The notes: a model not told the origin generated them from the letters alone. A stretch of DNA of 41,687 nt from Bacillota bacterium (GCA_003599345.1 QZJP01000097.1:1-41687), one strand, 5' to 3'; counted from the stretch's first letter, positions 1 to 8,015 are shown. Translations and numbers: made by a program.

Positions 1-53
1 GGTAACCGTCCGGGAGAGTAGGTAGCCGCCGGGAAACCTTTCTCGCTTCACTC

Positions 54-89
54 TCAAGGCCCCCACCCCACAAGGGCGCGGGGCCTTGA
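54..89 (-). terminator. Hairpin after the DUF6379-like gene
   Basis: Bases 54-63 pair perfectly with 80-89 (10 bp, 16-nt loop). The hairpin lies just past the stop codon of the minus-strand gene ending at 95. No T-run follows on the minus strand, so termination is inferred from position and stem strength only. Confidence 0.45.
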
Positions 90-94
90 AGGCT

Positions 95-463
95 TCAGAA
101 CCGCATCTTGTCGGAGAAGCTCACCTCAAGGCGCCCCAACCCTTTCGCATCTACAGGCAGCCTGATTTTGTGCTCTCCCTCGCCGAGAACCCGTCCCTGG
201 ATTCTGACTTCGAACTGGTCGGTGGGAACCTTCCACGGCTTGCGGGGATTGATGTCCTTGGCCTGGCGGGCTTGGTCTTCGCCGGTGGCGAAGGACACGC
301 CGGCAATCGGCCACGGCTCACCGTCTATCTCCACGGGTAAGACCTTGGTGAGCATGACTCCCCGCCACTTGTTCTTGATTTTGAAGCTGAACCCATTCTG
401 AAGGGTTGAAAGACTGTCTTTTACGTAGAGGCCCTTGAGGGCCGACGTCGGTATCAGCTTCAT
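95..463 (-). CDS. DUF6379-like small protein (C-glycoside deglycosidase beta-subunit-like)
   Basis: A 122-residue soluble protein with no signal peptide or membrane segment. The N-terminal pattern (LKGLYVKDSL, then NGFSFKIKN, then an IDGEPW turn) and the overall beta-rich look recall the DUF6379 family. That family includes the small beta subunits of bacterial C-glycoside deglycosidases, which pair with a TIM-barrel alpha subunit. No such partner is visible here; it could lie left of the window. The start is ATG with a GGGAGG-type ribosome site a few bases upstream. The next gene upstream runs the other way, so this gene is first in its transcript or alone. The family call rests on remembered resemblance, so treat the enzyme role as a guess. 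Confidence 0.5.
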   Translation of the reverse strand: MKLIPTSALKGLYVKDSLSTLQNGFSFKIKNKWRGVMLTKVLPVEIDGEPWPIAGVSFATGEDQARQAKDINPRKPWKVPTDQFEVRIQGRVLGEGEHKIRLPVDAKGLGRLEVSFSDKMRF

Positions 464-538
464 GTCGGATCCGCCCTCCCCGATTGCATCGACCTAGTCT
501 TCCCTGGCTGGACCCGTCGAGCCTCCACGTCTCGATGA

Positions 539-934
<396 letters not shown>

Positions 935-1002
935 GCCGAAGGTCTTCCTCATGTGTCAAGGGGTTGTCCCCGTGTGGGCGTATCAGCTGGTTGACCGCTA
1001 AT

Positions 1003-1033
1003 AAGGCGGCCTGCGACGTTGCCAGGCCGCCTT
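1003..1033. terminator. Bidirectional hairpin between ferredoxin and acylphosphatase
   Basis: Bases 1003-1013 pair perfectly with 1023-1033 (11 bp, 9-nt loop). The hairpin sits between the converging ferredoxin (+) and acylphosphatase (-) genes, so it can serve both. On the plus strand it is followed by TTTGG. T-runs are short on both sides. Confidence 0.7.
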
Positions 1034-1086
1034 TGGCCTTGTACCGGGACGGGCCTCGCTCGACGGTCCTTCCGGACGAACGGACT

Positions 1087-1431
1087 CTAGAGCACGGAGA
1101 AGCGATCGAACTCACCAGTGTGCGGTTCCCAAACGACGGTCACGTTGGTGACCTTGGCTCTGGGGGAACCGCGGTGGCACCATTCCAGCATCGCCCTGAC
1201 CGACGGCTCGTTGCCTTCAAGGACCGCCTCCACGGACCCGTCGGGCACGTTGCGCACCCAACCCGTGAGCCCCAGCCGCCTGGCTTTGTTGCGGGCGTGG
1301 ACGCGGAAGTAGACGCCCTGGACGAGTCCCTGTACATTCACCCTGGCCCGGAGCATGGTCTCCTGGTATCGGTCAATCCGGTGCCGCCGGAACGGCCCCC
1401 TACGGAAAGCCTTGGCCAAATCGAGAAACAT
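1087..1431 (-). CDS. Acylphosphatase
   Basis: Hydrolyses acyl phosphates such as carbamoyl or 1,3-bisphosphoglyceryl phosphate. The core has the family signature GLVQGVYFRVHARNKA, giving the catalytic Arg of VYFR, and the later GWVRNVPDGSVEAVLEG with its catalytic Asn. The core is about 89 residues, the usual family length. The reading frame extends 25 residues upstream (MFLDLAKAFRRG...). The upstream ATG at 1431 has a strong AGGAGG 9 bases before it. The core ATG at 1356 has AGGAG only 3 bases before it. I therefore list the longer form but cannot exclude a start at 1356. The gene converges on the ferredoxin and diverges from the decarboxylase. Confidence 0.88.
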   Translation of the reverse strand: MFLDLAKAFRRGPFRRHRIDRYQETMLRARVNVQGLVQGVYFRVHARNKARRLGLTGWVRNVPDGSVEAVLEGNEPSVRAMLEWCHRGSPRAKVTNVTVVWEPHTGEFDRFSVL

Positions 1432-1656
1432 TGGAGATGGCCTCCTGGCGTGGAAGCATCGGTCGTCAACAGCGCGGCATTGCGTGTCTCGTCAGGCAGG
1501 TGACGCCAGTCGGAGCGGTTCGGGGCCCGGCGCCAACCTCCTTCCGGGCCGCGCCGCGCTGAGGCCCGCAAGAGGGAGGCCGACTACCGGGAATGAACTA
1601 ACGTCGCGGCATGACTACCCAGACATGACTATCCACGCGAGAGGTCGGAGGGAACG

Positions 1657-3297
1657 TTGGAAACCGGACGAGGGCTCTCGCAAGGGCGCGCGCCTCTCTG
1701 GGAAGCCCTGGTGTCCCACGCGGCGAGGAAAGCCCAGAGGTTCCACGTACCGGGGCACAAGGGTGGGCAGGGCTCTTACGGCGAACTGGCGGCCCTTCTC
1801 GGGGGCCGGGCGGCCTTCAGCCTGGACTTCACGGAGCTCGGCAGCTTGGACGACCCCCGCTGGCCCACCCCCGGGTCCCCGACCGCCGAGGCACAGGCCC
1901 TGGCAGCGGAGGCCTTCGGCTGGGACGAGGCCCGATTCCTCGTGGGTGGCGCCACCGCGGGAGTCCTGGCCATGGTTCTGGCCAATGCCGGCAGGGGAGA
2001 CACCCTCGTGGCGACCCTTCCGTTCCACCGTTCGGTCGTCTCGGCCTGTATTCTGGCGGGCTGCGAGCTCGCACCCGTCTTGCCGCGGGTCATCGGTCCA
2101 TTCGGAGTGCTGGCCGCAGCCGGTTCCGGTGAGGTCAACCGTGCCGTCCGGCGACATCGGGCGCCGGCCGTACTCGTCACGAGCCCCACGTATCAGGGGC
2201 TCGTGGAGGACCTGCCGGCTCTGGTCCGCTCGTGCCGCGAATCGGACATCCCGCTCCTCGTCGACGCGGCCCACGGCCCGCACTTCGGCTTCGGTCCCGG
2301 ACTTCCGGACGGAATCGCTTCGTCGGGCGCATCGGCGAGTGTGGTAAGCCTGCACAAGACCGCCGGAGCGCTCACCCCCGGAGCGCTGCTCCTCTTCGGG
2401 TCCCACCCGGGGTCCCACCCGGGGTCCCACGTGGGGTCCCACGTGGGGTCGCGTGCGGGGTCCCACGCGGGGTCGCGCGCGGCCGGGGGGCGGGCCCCCG
2501 CCGTGGATGTCGCTCGCCTCGATGCCGCTCTTCGACTGGTGGAGACCTCGAGTCCGCCGTTCCCCCTGCTGGCGTCGATGGACCTCGCCCGGCGCCGGTT
2601 GGCCCTCCACGGTGCCCGCGATTGGGCGCGAACCGTCGAGCTTTCGGTTCGGTCCTCCGCGCGGGTGGACCGGGAGACGGGCGGCGCTCTCTCGCCGCTC
2701 GAGCCGCCTGCCCCGCTGACCAAGGACCCGACGAGGCTGGTCTTCGGGCTCAGGGATTCCCCCGGTGTCCCTCCCGACTTGACGGGGTTCTCTCTGGCCG
2801 GGCGCCTAGGCGAGGCTGGAGTCGACATCGAGGCGACAGGGTGGGCCAGTATCACCGCGGTCGCGACTCCGGCCGACGACGAAGAGGCCTATGACCGCCT
2901 GGTCTCGGCGCTCGTGTCGGCCATGGTGCCGCCCCGGGCCGGGCCATCGGCAGACCGGGCCGGCCCTCGGGGCCGTGGCGGGGAACCGCCGGTCAGGCGG
3001 GAATTGGGCCTGGCCATGGAGAAAGACTGCTGGGAAGAGGCCTTCGTCAGGGAGATGTCTCTCACGGAGGCGTTCAGGTCGCCGCGCCGGCGAGTGCCGG
3101 TCGAGGGGGCGGCGGGAGACATCGCCGCCGATGTCGTATGTCCGTACCCTCCGGGTGTCCCCCTTGTCGTCCCGGGTCAGCGCATCAGCGGGAAGATCGT
3201 CCGCTACCTCGAGTACCTGATCCGGCACGGCGGGCGCGTCCAGGGGGTACATCACGGCCGAGACGGCCGGACAGAACTAGAGGTCGTTGCCTGGTGA
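1657..3297 (+). CDS. Orn/Lys/Arg decarboxylase family protein (PLP, fold type I)
   Basis: A 546-residue PLP enzyme of the SpeA/YaaO/LdcC family, which removes CO2 from arginine, lysine or ornithine to make polyamine precursors. The N-terminus has RFHVPGHKGG, and the family block SPTYQG follows. D and H of LLVDAAHG flank the cofactor site, and the Schiff-base lysine is K234 in SLHKTAGALT. The C-terminal domain (ICPYPPGVP-like block CPYPPGVPLVVPG) is intact. Start is TTG at 1657 with CGGAGGGA just upstream. B. subtilis also has yaaO next to tmk. Residues 248-275 are a Gly-Ser-His/Arg tetrapeptide repeat encoded by seven 12-bp units, inserted between the PLP lysine strand and the small helix. 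The stop overlaps tmk by GTGA. The substrate cannot be told from sequence. Confidence 0.88.
   Translation: METGRGLSQGRAPLWEALVSHAARKAQRFHVPGHKGGQGSYGELAALLGGRAAFSLDFTELGSLDDPRWPTPGSPTAEAQALAAEAFGWDEARFLVGGATAGVLAMVLANAGRGDTLVATLPFHRSVVSACILAGCELAPVLPRVIGPFGVLAAAGSGEVNRAVRRHRAPAVLVTSPTYQGLVEDLPALVRSCRESDIPLLVDAAHGPHFGFGPGLPDGIASSGASASVVSLHKTAGALTPGALLLFGSHPGSHPGSHVGSHVGSRAGSHAGSRAAGGRAPAVDVARLDAALRLVETSSPPFPLLASMDLARRRLALHGARDWARTVELSVRSSARVDRETGGALSPLEPPAPLTKDPTRLVFGLRDSPGVPPDLTGFSLAGRLGEAGVDIEATGWASITAVATPADDEEAYDRLVSALVSAMVPPRAGPSADRAGPRGRGGEPPVRRELGLAMEKDCWEEAFVREMSLTEAFRSPRRRVPVEGAAGDIAADVVCPYPPGVPLVVPGQRISGKIVRYLEYLIRHGGRVQGVHHGRDGRTELEVVAW
2398..2481 (+). repeat. Seven 12-bp tandem repeats inside the decarboxylase gene
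   Basis: In-frame units of the form GGGTCCCACnnG start at 2398, 2410, 2422, 2434, 2446, 2458 and 2470. They encode GSHP twice, GSHV twice, then GSRA, GSHA, GSRA. Adjacent units 1-2 and 3-4 are identical, which suggests recent slippage or unequal exchange. Each change of one unit would preserve the frame. Confidence 0.95.
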
Positions 3298-3941
3298 AGC
3301 GCAGGGGCGTCTTCATATCCATAGAAGGCGGGGAGAAGGCCGGGAAAACCACGCAGGCGGGGCTCCTAGCCGGCTACCTGCGCTCCCGGGGTTTCGACGT
3401 CGTCCTTACGAGGGAGCCGGGCGGCACGCCCGCGGGCGAGGCGATACGGCATATCCTCCTTCACAAGCAGGACGCCGGGCTCAACGCGGTGAGCGAGGTG
3501 CTGTTGTTCGCCGCCTCCCGGGGTCAGTTGGTGGAGGAGGTCGTGAGACCGGCGCTGAGGGACGGCAGGGTAGTGGTCGCGGACCGGTATGTCGACTCCA
3601 GCCTGGCCTACCAAGCCTACGGCCTAGGCCTTCCGCTCCAAAACGTCCTGGCGGTGAACGAATGGGCCACCGGCTCACTCTGGCCGGACCTGACCGTGCT
3701 CCTTGACCTTCCCAACCTGGCCGTCACCCAGACAAGACCTCGCAGCGGTCCGGCCGACCGTATAGAGAGACGGTCACGACAGTTCCACGAGCGGCTTCTC
3801 GAGGGCTACAGAACCCTTGCCGCCACCTACAAGGACAGGTACGTCGTAGTGGACGCTTCGGGACCCGTAGACGAGGTGTCAAGAGCGGTTCAGGCGGCTG
3901 TGCTCAGCCGCGTCACCGGAGAGGAGGTGCCCGGGCGATGA
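3294..3941 (+). CDS. tmk: Thymidylate kinase
   Basis: Phosphorylates dTMP to dTDP for DNA synthesis. The P-loop is EGGEKAGKTTQ (residues 11-21) with K18. TREPGGTPAGEAIR supplies the dTMP-binding Arg, and VVADRYVDSSLAYQ is the DR(Y/H) block. The lid region near RSGPADRIERR carries several arginines. At 215 residues it has the usual length. The usual Asp of the P-loop (EGxDGAGKT) is Glu here, a mild variant. Start is GTG at 3294, overlapping the decarboxylase stop (GTGA), with AGAGGT about 9 bases before it. The stop overlaps darA by ATGA, so the genes are translationally coupled. Order tmk-darA-holB-ricT-rsmI is the standard Bacillota arrangement. Confidence 0.96.
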   Translation: MKRRGVFISIEGGEKAGKTTQAGLLAGYLRSRGFDVVLTREPGGTPAGEAIRHILLHKQDAGLNAVSEVLLFAASRGQLVEEVVRPALRDGRVVVADRYVDSSLAYQAYGLGLPLQNVLAVNEWATGSLWPDLTVLLDLPNLAVTQTRPRSGPADRIERRSRQFHERLLEGYRTLAATYKDRYVVVDASGPVDEVSRAVQAAVLSRVTGEEVPGR

Positions 3942-4267
3942 AGCTGATTGTGGCCGTGGTTCAGGACAAGGACGCCCCGCGATTCCTGGGGGAGCTTGTC
4001 GAGAAGGGTTTTAGGGCCACCAAGCTCGCCAGTACGGGAGGGTTCCTGAGAGAAGGAAACACGACGATACTCGTGGGGGTCGAGGACGAGCATGTGGACA
4101 CAGTGATGGACCTAGTCCGCGCCACATGCCGTTCGCGCGAACAACTGGTCACGCCGATGACCTCGTCCGGAGGCGCTGTGGACGCCTACGTCCCCTACCC
4201 AATCGAGGTCGTGGTCGGCGGAGCGACGGTCTTCGTCCTGGACGTGGTGACGTGCGTCCGGACCTAG
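3938..4267 (+). CDS. darA: Cyclic-di-AMP receptor (PII-like, DarA/PstA/YaaQ)
   Basis: A 109-residue PII-like trimeric signalling protein that binds cyclic di-AMP in the cytoplasm. It starts MKLIVAVVQDKD, the first beta strand. The glycine-rich stretch TGGFLREGNTTILVGVED carries the GxFxxxGNxT ligand-binding motif. A B-loop region precedes the C-terminal strand with VVVGGATVFVLDV. Length and sequence match B. subtilis DarA (YaaQ) closely. The ATG overlaps the tmk stop (ATGA). The GAGGAGG-rich sequence at the end of tmk serves as ribosome site. Its cellular target is not known in general and is not revealed here. Confidence 0.95.
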   Translation: MKLIVAVVQDKDAPRFLGELVEKGFRATKLASTGGFLREGNTTILVGVEDEHVDTVMDLVRATCRSREQLVTPMTSSGGAVDAYVPYPIEVVVGGATVFVLDVVTCVRT

Positions 4268-4283
4268 GCCGGCCCGGTCCGAG

Positions 4284-5384
4284 ATGGGCCTGAAGGACTG
4301 CGAGGGACAGCCTCGCGTGGCGAGATCTCTTCTCTCGGCGCTACAACGCGGGCGCCTCGCCCACGCCTACCTTCTCGCCGGGCCGGTAGGCTCGGGAAAG
4401 CGGCGCGTCGCTACCGAGCTCGCGCGCGCGGCGCTTTGTGAGAGACCGTCCGCGGAGTCCGATGCCTGCGGCGGATGTGAAGCGTGCCGGGCGGTCGGCG
4501 ACGGGCGGCACCCCGACGTCGAGTTCTTCCGGCCACCTGACGATAAGGCCGCCTACCCGGTGAAGCAGGTGCGGGAACAGATCAAGCGCCACGCCTATCT
4601 CCGACCGGCCCTCGGGAAACGGCGCATGCTCGTCATCGAGCGGGCGGAAGCCCTAGTCAAGGGCAGCGGTGGGCAGAATGAGAGCGCGGACACCTTGCTG
4701 AAGCTTCTCGAGGAACCGCCCCGCGACACGGTGATCGTGCTGCTGGCGGCCCACCCTGAGCGGCTGCCCGAGACGGTCCGTTCCCGGTGCCAGTACATCC
4801 GGTTCGAACCCCCGAGCACTCTCGCTCTGGCGGAGGCCCTCATGGAGTCGGACCGGCTTGATCCGGACCAGGCTGCCTACGCCTCCCGCCTGTCGGGCGG
4901 GGACCTGGCCCTGGCCCGCGAGTTCGTCCGAGGCCGCAAGAAGGACAGCCCGAACCTAGGGCTCGTCCGCGAAGCGCTGCTGGACATCGTGCGCTTCGTG
5001 GGAACGATGACGGTTCCCGGCATTCTGGCCGTGGCAGCCAAGCTGGACGGGGCGGCGCGAGGTTGGCCGGCCCTCGTGGGAGCCCTGGGTATCCTGGCCC
5101 TGCTCTACCGCGACAGCGCCGTCAAGGCGGCAGCGCGCCACCAGGGAGGTTCGAGCAGCACCGTGTCTGTGGAGACGGCCCTGGCGTTCAGGACGGGTCC
5201 TGAAGCGTCGGCCACGTCCGACGCCGCCCGGGACTACGGGCCGGACACGCTACTGGAAATGGCTTCGAGGGTTCTGCGGGCGCAGGAGGATTGCGGGCGG
5301 TATCCGGCTAGACTCCTGCTCCTGGAGGTTCTGCTCCTGGATCTTGCGGGGCTGCCGCGGCATCCCCGGGAGGTGGCTCAATGA
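4284..5384 (+). CDS. holB: DNA polymerase III subunit delta-prime (clamp loader)
   Basis: Clamp-loader subunit, 366 residues, AAA+ fold. GPVGSGK at residues 33-39 is the P-loop remnant. A four-cysteine zinc module follows at C52, C62, C65 and C68. The DTLLKLLEEPP block and the SRC motif (VRSRCQYIRF) are both present; the SRC arginine acts in trans on the neighbouring DnaX ATPase. The C-terminal collar domain is less conserved. Start is ATG at 4284, 16 bases after darA, with only a weak ribosome site (GGTCCGAG). Translation may depend on coupling to darA. The stop overlaps ricT by ATGA. Confidence 0.93.
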   Translation: MGLKDCEGQPRVARSLLSALQRGRLAHAYLLAGPVGSGKRRVATELARAALCERPSAESDACGGCEACRAVGDGRHPDVEFFRPPDDKAAYPVKQVREQIKRHAYLRPALGKRRMLVIERAEALVKGSGGQNESADTLLKLLEEPPRDTVIVLLAAHPERLPETVRSRCQYIRFEPPSTLALAEALMESDRLDPDQAAYASRLSGGDLALAREFVRGRKKDSPNLGLVREALLDIVRFVGTMTVPGILAVAAKLDGAARGWPALVGALGILALLYRDSAVKAAARHQGGSSSTVSVETALAFRTGPEASATSDAARDYGPDTLLEMASRVLRAQEDCGRYPARLLLLEVLLLDLAGLPRHPREVAQ

Positions 5385-6145
5385 GCGAGAAGCGCGTGGT
5401 CGGCGTCCGGTTCAGGCACGCCGGCAAGGTCTACTACTTCGACCCCGGCGAGGCCGACGTCAAGCCGGGCGACACGGTCATCGTCGAGACGGTGCGGGGG
5501 GTGGAGGCGGCCGACGTCGTGTCGGGTCCCCGGATGGTTCCCGAGAGTTCCCTGAGCCAGCCCCTGAGGCTGGTTCTGCGCAAGGCTACCGCCGAGGACG
5601 CCGCCAAACTGGAGGAGAACCGGGCTAAGGAGACCGAGGCCCTCAGGGTCTGCAGGGAGAAGGTCGCCGAGCACAACCTCGACATGCAGCTCGTGGGAGC
5701 CGACTACACCTTCGACCGCGGCAAGCTTATCTTCTACTTCACCTCCGAGGGGCGCGTCGACTTCCGGCAGCTTGTGCGCGACCTGTCCGCGACCTTCAAG
5801 ACCAGGATAGAACTCAGGCAGATAGGCGTCAGGGACGAGGCCAAGATGCTCGGCGGCCTCGGCTCCTGCGGCCGCCAGTTGTGCTGCTGCACGTTTCTGA
5901 GCGAGTTCCATCCGGTGTCCATCCGCATGGCCAAGAGACAAGACCTTTCTTTGAACCCGGCCAAGATATCGGGCCTCTGCGGCCGGCTCATGTGCTGCCT
6001 CAGGTACGAGTTCGATGACTACGCCGACCCGAAAGCGGCCGCGGGGGCAACTGACGAACCCGCGGCATCGCCGGAGGAACCCGCCGAGACCGACAGTCCC
6101 GGGGACTCCGGGGACCAGCCCCCCGCCGGAGGCGGCGGTGACTAG
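5381..6145 (+). CDS. ricT: PSP1-domain protein RicT (YaaT)
   Basis: A 254-residue member of the RicA-RicF-RicT (YmcA-YlbF-YaaT) complex. In B. subtilis this complex promotes RNase Y-dependent mRNA processing and affects Spo0A phosphorylation. The PSP1 domain covers roughly residues 60-205. Its cysteines are prominent: GSCGRQLCCCTFL near residues 162-171 and SGLCGRLMCCLRYE near 196-209. These match the positions linked to [4Fe-4S] binding by the Ric complex. The tail after about 215 is Pro/Glu/Gly-rich and probably disordered. Start is ATG with GGGAGGTGG upstream, overlapping the holB stop (ATGA). The end overlaps rsmI. Confidence 0.93.
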   Translation: MSEKRVVGVRFRHAGKVYYFDPGEADVKPGDTVIVETVRGVEAADVVSGPRMVPESSLSQPLRLVLRKATAEDAAKLEENRAKETEALRVCREKVAEHNLDMQLVGADYTFDRGKLIFYFTSEGRVDFRQLVRDLSATFKTRIELRQIGVRDEAKMLGGLGSCGRQLCCCTFLSEFHPVSIRMAKRQDLSLNPAKISGLCGRLMCCLRYEFDDYADPKAAAGATDEPAASPEEPAETDSPGDSGDQPPAGGGGD

Positions 6146-6962
6146 AGCGAACCGGTCCTGGCCCGGACGTTCGCCGGGCTCGTCACCGGGGACTCTCCAT
6201 CTGGTGGCGACGCCCATAGGCAACCTGGAGGACGTCTCGGCTCGGGTCGTGCGTCTTCTCGGGGAGGCCGACGTCATCGCCGCGGAAGACACCCGGCAGA
6301 CGAGGAAACTCCTCTCCCATCTCGGCCTTCATACGCCGCTCGTCTCCTACCACCAGCACAGCGGGCCTTCACGCGCGGCGGAGTTGCTCCGGCGGCTGGA
6401 GGACGGGGAGGAGGTGGCTCTTGTCAGTGACGCCGGGACCCCGGCTATCAGCGATCCCGGTTGGTCGCTCGTGAGCCTGGCGGTCGAACGCGGCATCCGC
6501 GTGTCCCCGGTTCCCGGTCCGTCGGCTCTGATTCTGGCGTTGTGCGGCTCAGGGCTCCCGACCTCGTCCTTCATCTTCGAGGGCTTTCTCCCCAGGAGGC
6601 CTGGGCCGAGGCGGAGGCGCCTTTCGGAGTTGTCGAGTTCGGGTGTCACGCTCGTCTTCTACGAGTCTCCGCACCGCATCCTGGACGCCCTTGAAGACGT
6701 GGCGGAGACCCTCGGAGACCCGCCGGTCGCTGTGGCGCGCGAACTGACCAAGGTGCACGAGGAGTTCCTGAGGGGCAAGGCCTCCGAGGTCCTCGGAGAG
6801 CTCCGAGCCCGGGCGGCGCGTGACGGCAGGCCGCTCGGGGAGTTCACCGTGGTTGTGGCGAATCCGGGCGGGCGACGCGGTCGCGGCGCGGCCGGCGGCA
6901 AGGCACCCCGCGGCGACGAAGCGCCCGCGGCCCAGGGCCACGGGCGCTCCACCAAATCCTAA
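6138..6962 (+). CDS. rsmI: 16S rRNA (cytidine-1402 2'-O)-methyltransferase
   Basis: Tetrapyrrole-methylase-fold enzyme that methylates the 2'-O of C1402 in the 30S decoding centre using S-adenosylmethionine. Diagnostic blocks are LVATPIGNLEDVS, AAEDTRQTRKLL, LVSDAGTPAISDPG and VPGPSALI. FYESPHRI follows in the second subdomain. About 274 residues, normal length, with an Arg/Gly-rich tail after about 245. Start is GTG at 6138 with GGAGG five bases upstream, inside the end of ricT. It is the last plus-strand gene of the tmk operon and converges on abrB 21 bases later. No clear terminator lies between them. Confidence 0.94.
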   Translation: MTRANRSWPGRSPGSSPGTLHLVATPIGNLEDVSARVVRLLGEADVIAAEDTRQTRKLLSHLGLHTPLVSYHQHSGPSRAAELLRRLEDGEEVALVSDAGTPAISDPGWSLVSLAVERGIRVSPVPGPSALILALCGSGLPTSSFIFEGFLPRRPGPRRRRLSELSSSGVTLVFYESPHRILDALEDVAETLGDPPVAVARELTKVHEEFLRGKASEVLGELRARAARDGRPLGEFTVVVANPGGRRGRGAAGGKAPRGDEAPAAQGHGRSTKS

Positions 6963-6983
6963 AGCGCCTGAAGCTGGCGGTCT

Positions 6984-7232
6984 CTAGACGGCTTTGCTGT
7001 GCATGGCCTCCATGCAGTTGCGGCATACCTTCTTGCCCATGAACGTATCGACGTTATGGGCGTTGCCGCAGAAGATGCAGGCCGGTTCGTACTTCTTGAG
7101 GATGATCTGGTCCGCGTCCACGTAAATCTCCAGAGCGTCCTTCTGCTCGATATCGAGTGTTCGGCGGAGTTCAATAGGAATGACGACACGCCCGAGCTCA
7201 TCTACCTTGCGAACAATGCCGGTGGACTTCAT
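6984..7232 (-). CDS. abrB: AbrB-family transition-state regulator with C-terminal CxxC zinc-finger-like tail
   Basis: An 82-residue DNA-binding protein. The N-terminal swapped-hairpin domain (residues 1-47) is classical AbrB: STGIVRKVDELGRVVIPIEL, then DALEIYVD. The C-terminus differs from B. subtilis AbrB. It has C52-xx-C55 and C70-xx-C73, which could bind zinc, a form seen in many clostridial AbrB proteins. Start taken as ATG at 7232. An in-frame TTG one codon earlier sits better spaced from AGAAGGGG, so translation may begin there. A strong promoter lies about 50 bases upstream. It is expected to repress post-exponential genes, and often its own promoter. Confidence 0.93.
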   Translation of the reverse strand: MKSTGIVRKVDELGRVVIPIELRRTLDIEQKDALEIYVDADQIILKKYEPACIFCGNAHNVDTFMGKKVCRNCMEAMHSKAV

Positions 7233-7283
7233 CAAGCTGCATCTACCCCTTCTTCTACAATCTTCGACACAGCACCTAGCGAC

Positions 7284-7312
7284 AAGATACCAGGGGTGCC
7301 AGATTAAGTCAA
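7284..7312 (-). promoter_or_regulatory. Sigma-A promoter of abrB
   Basis: On the minus strand TTGACT (7312-7307) and TATCTT (7289-7284) are separated by 17 bases. Transcription would start near 7277, giving a leader of about 45 bases before the ATG. Confidence 0.8.
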
Positions 7313-7325
7313 TCCCTGGAAGTCA

Positions 7326-7356
7326 TTTCGCGGGCGGGAACTCTCGCCTGGCGAAA
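7326..7356. repeat. Imperfect 31-bp inverted repeat upstream of abrB
   Basis: TTTCGC at 7326-7331 mirrors GCGAAA at 7351-7356. The inner GGGCGGG and CTCGCCT arms pair with two G-T pairs and one bulged base, leaving a 4-base loop. It sits about 14 bases upstream of the abrB -35 box, where an activator or repressor could bind. It could instead act as a hairpin in an RNA. Confidence 0.55.
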
Positions 7357-7679
7357 CATAACTATATCTAAATCGCCGCTACTGCAAACGCGAGGGACCG
7401 TGCCCGAGACCAAGCTGCCTGATGGCGGTTTGTCGAACTGGAAACCTACGGTTCTACGCGGTTTCTCCTATTCCTTCTAGGGTTTCCCCTGCTTGGGTGC
7501 CTGAGCCACGGCGGGCCTCGGCCCGATCAACCGGACAGGTTTGTGGGCCCCCGCGACGACCGGAGAGCCTGGGGACCCGAGGCCCACGTGAGACCACGAC
7601 CCCACTGGGGACGATAGGGACAAGGGAGGGACCCCCGGCGTCCAGAATGGACCGGAGGAACGGGAAGGAGACCATCGCT
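7357..7679. other. Intergenic region between abrB and the tRNA-binding-domain gene
   Basis: No convincing gene. It holds a 7-bp inverted repeat (7543-7549 with 7581-7587) and short GC stems at 7512-7525 and 7600-7610. There is no T-box signature (no TGGNACCGCG) and no recognised riboswitch core. In B. subtilis a complete metS gene would occupy this space. No catalytic-domain remnant such as HIGH or KMSKS is recognisable. Confidence 0.5.
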
Positions 7680-8006
7680 ATGACCATCAGCATCGACGAG
7701 TTCGCAAGAGTCGATTTGAGGACGGCCAGAGTGCTCGAGGCCGACCGGGTCGAGCGCACCGACAAGCTCCTCCGGCTCCGGATAGACGTGGGTGGCGAGG
7801 AGCGTCAGATAGTCGCCGGCATCGGCGCCCACTACGAGCCCGGAACGCTAGTCGGCCGCACCATCGTCATTGTCGCCAATCTCGAGCCTGCCACCATCCG
7901 AGGCGTCGAATCCAACGGAATGCTCCTCGCGGCCCTGCACGAGGGCCGGCTCGCCGTTCTCACCACGGACGGGGGCGACTTCCCGCCCGGGGCCCAGGTG
8001 AGGTAG
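7680..8006 (+). CDS. Stand-alone tRNA-binding domain (MetRS C-terminal / Trbp111-like)
   Basis: A 108-residue OB-fold domain matching the C-terminal extension of MetRS (MetG beta region), CsaA and Trbp111. Recognisable features are DFARVDLRTARVLEADRVE-like strands (residues 5-25), a central RQIVAGIGAHYEPGTLVGR and the conserved ESNGMLLAA. Such domains dimerise and bind tRNA non-specifically through the elbow. Start is ATG at 7680 with AAGGAG 9 bases upstream. In B. subtilis the same slot, just before tatD, holds the full methionyl-tRNA synthetase. Here the catalytic part is missing, so the synthetase must be encoded elsewhere. It may act in trans as a tRNA chaperone. Confidence 0.88.
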   Translation: MTISIDEFARVDLRTARVLEADRVERTDKLLRLRIDVGGEERQIVAGIGAHYEPGTLVGRTIVIVANLEPATIRGVESNGMLLAALHEGRLAVLTTDGGDFPPGAQVR

Positions 8007-8015
8007 GGGAGCGCC

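Noticed and set aside
2398-2481. CRISPR-like array
   Set aside because: Units are 12-bp contiguous repeats without spacers and stay in the decarboxylase reading frame.
2193-2855. Minus-strand ORF with Trp-Asp-Pro repeats
   Set aside because: It is the complement of the decarboxylase repeat and has no ribosome site or family likeness.
7357-7679. T-box leader before the MetRS-domain gene
   Set aside because: No TGGNACCGCG antiterminator sequence and no terminator/antiterminator pair could be found.
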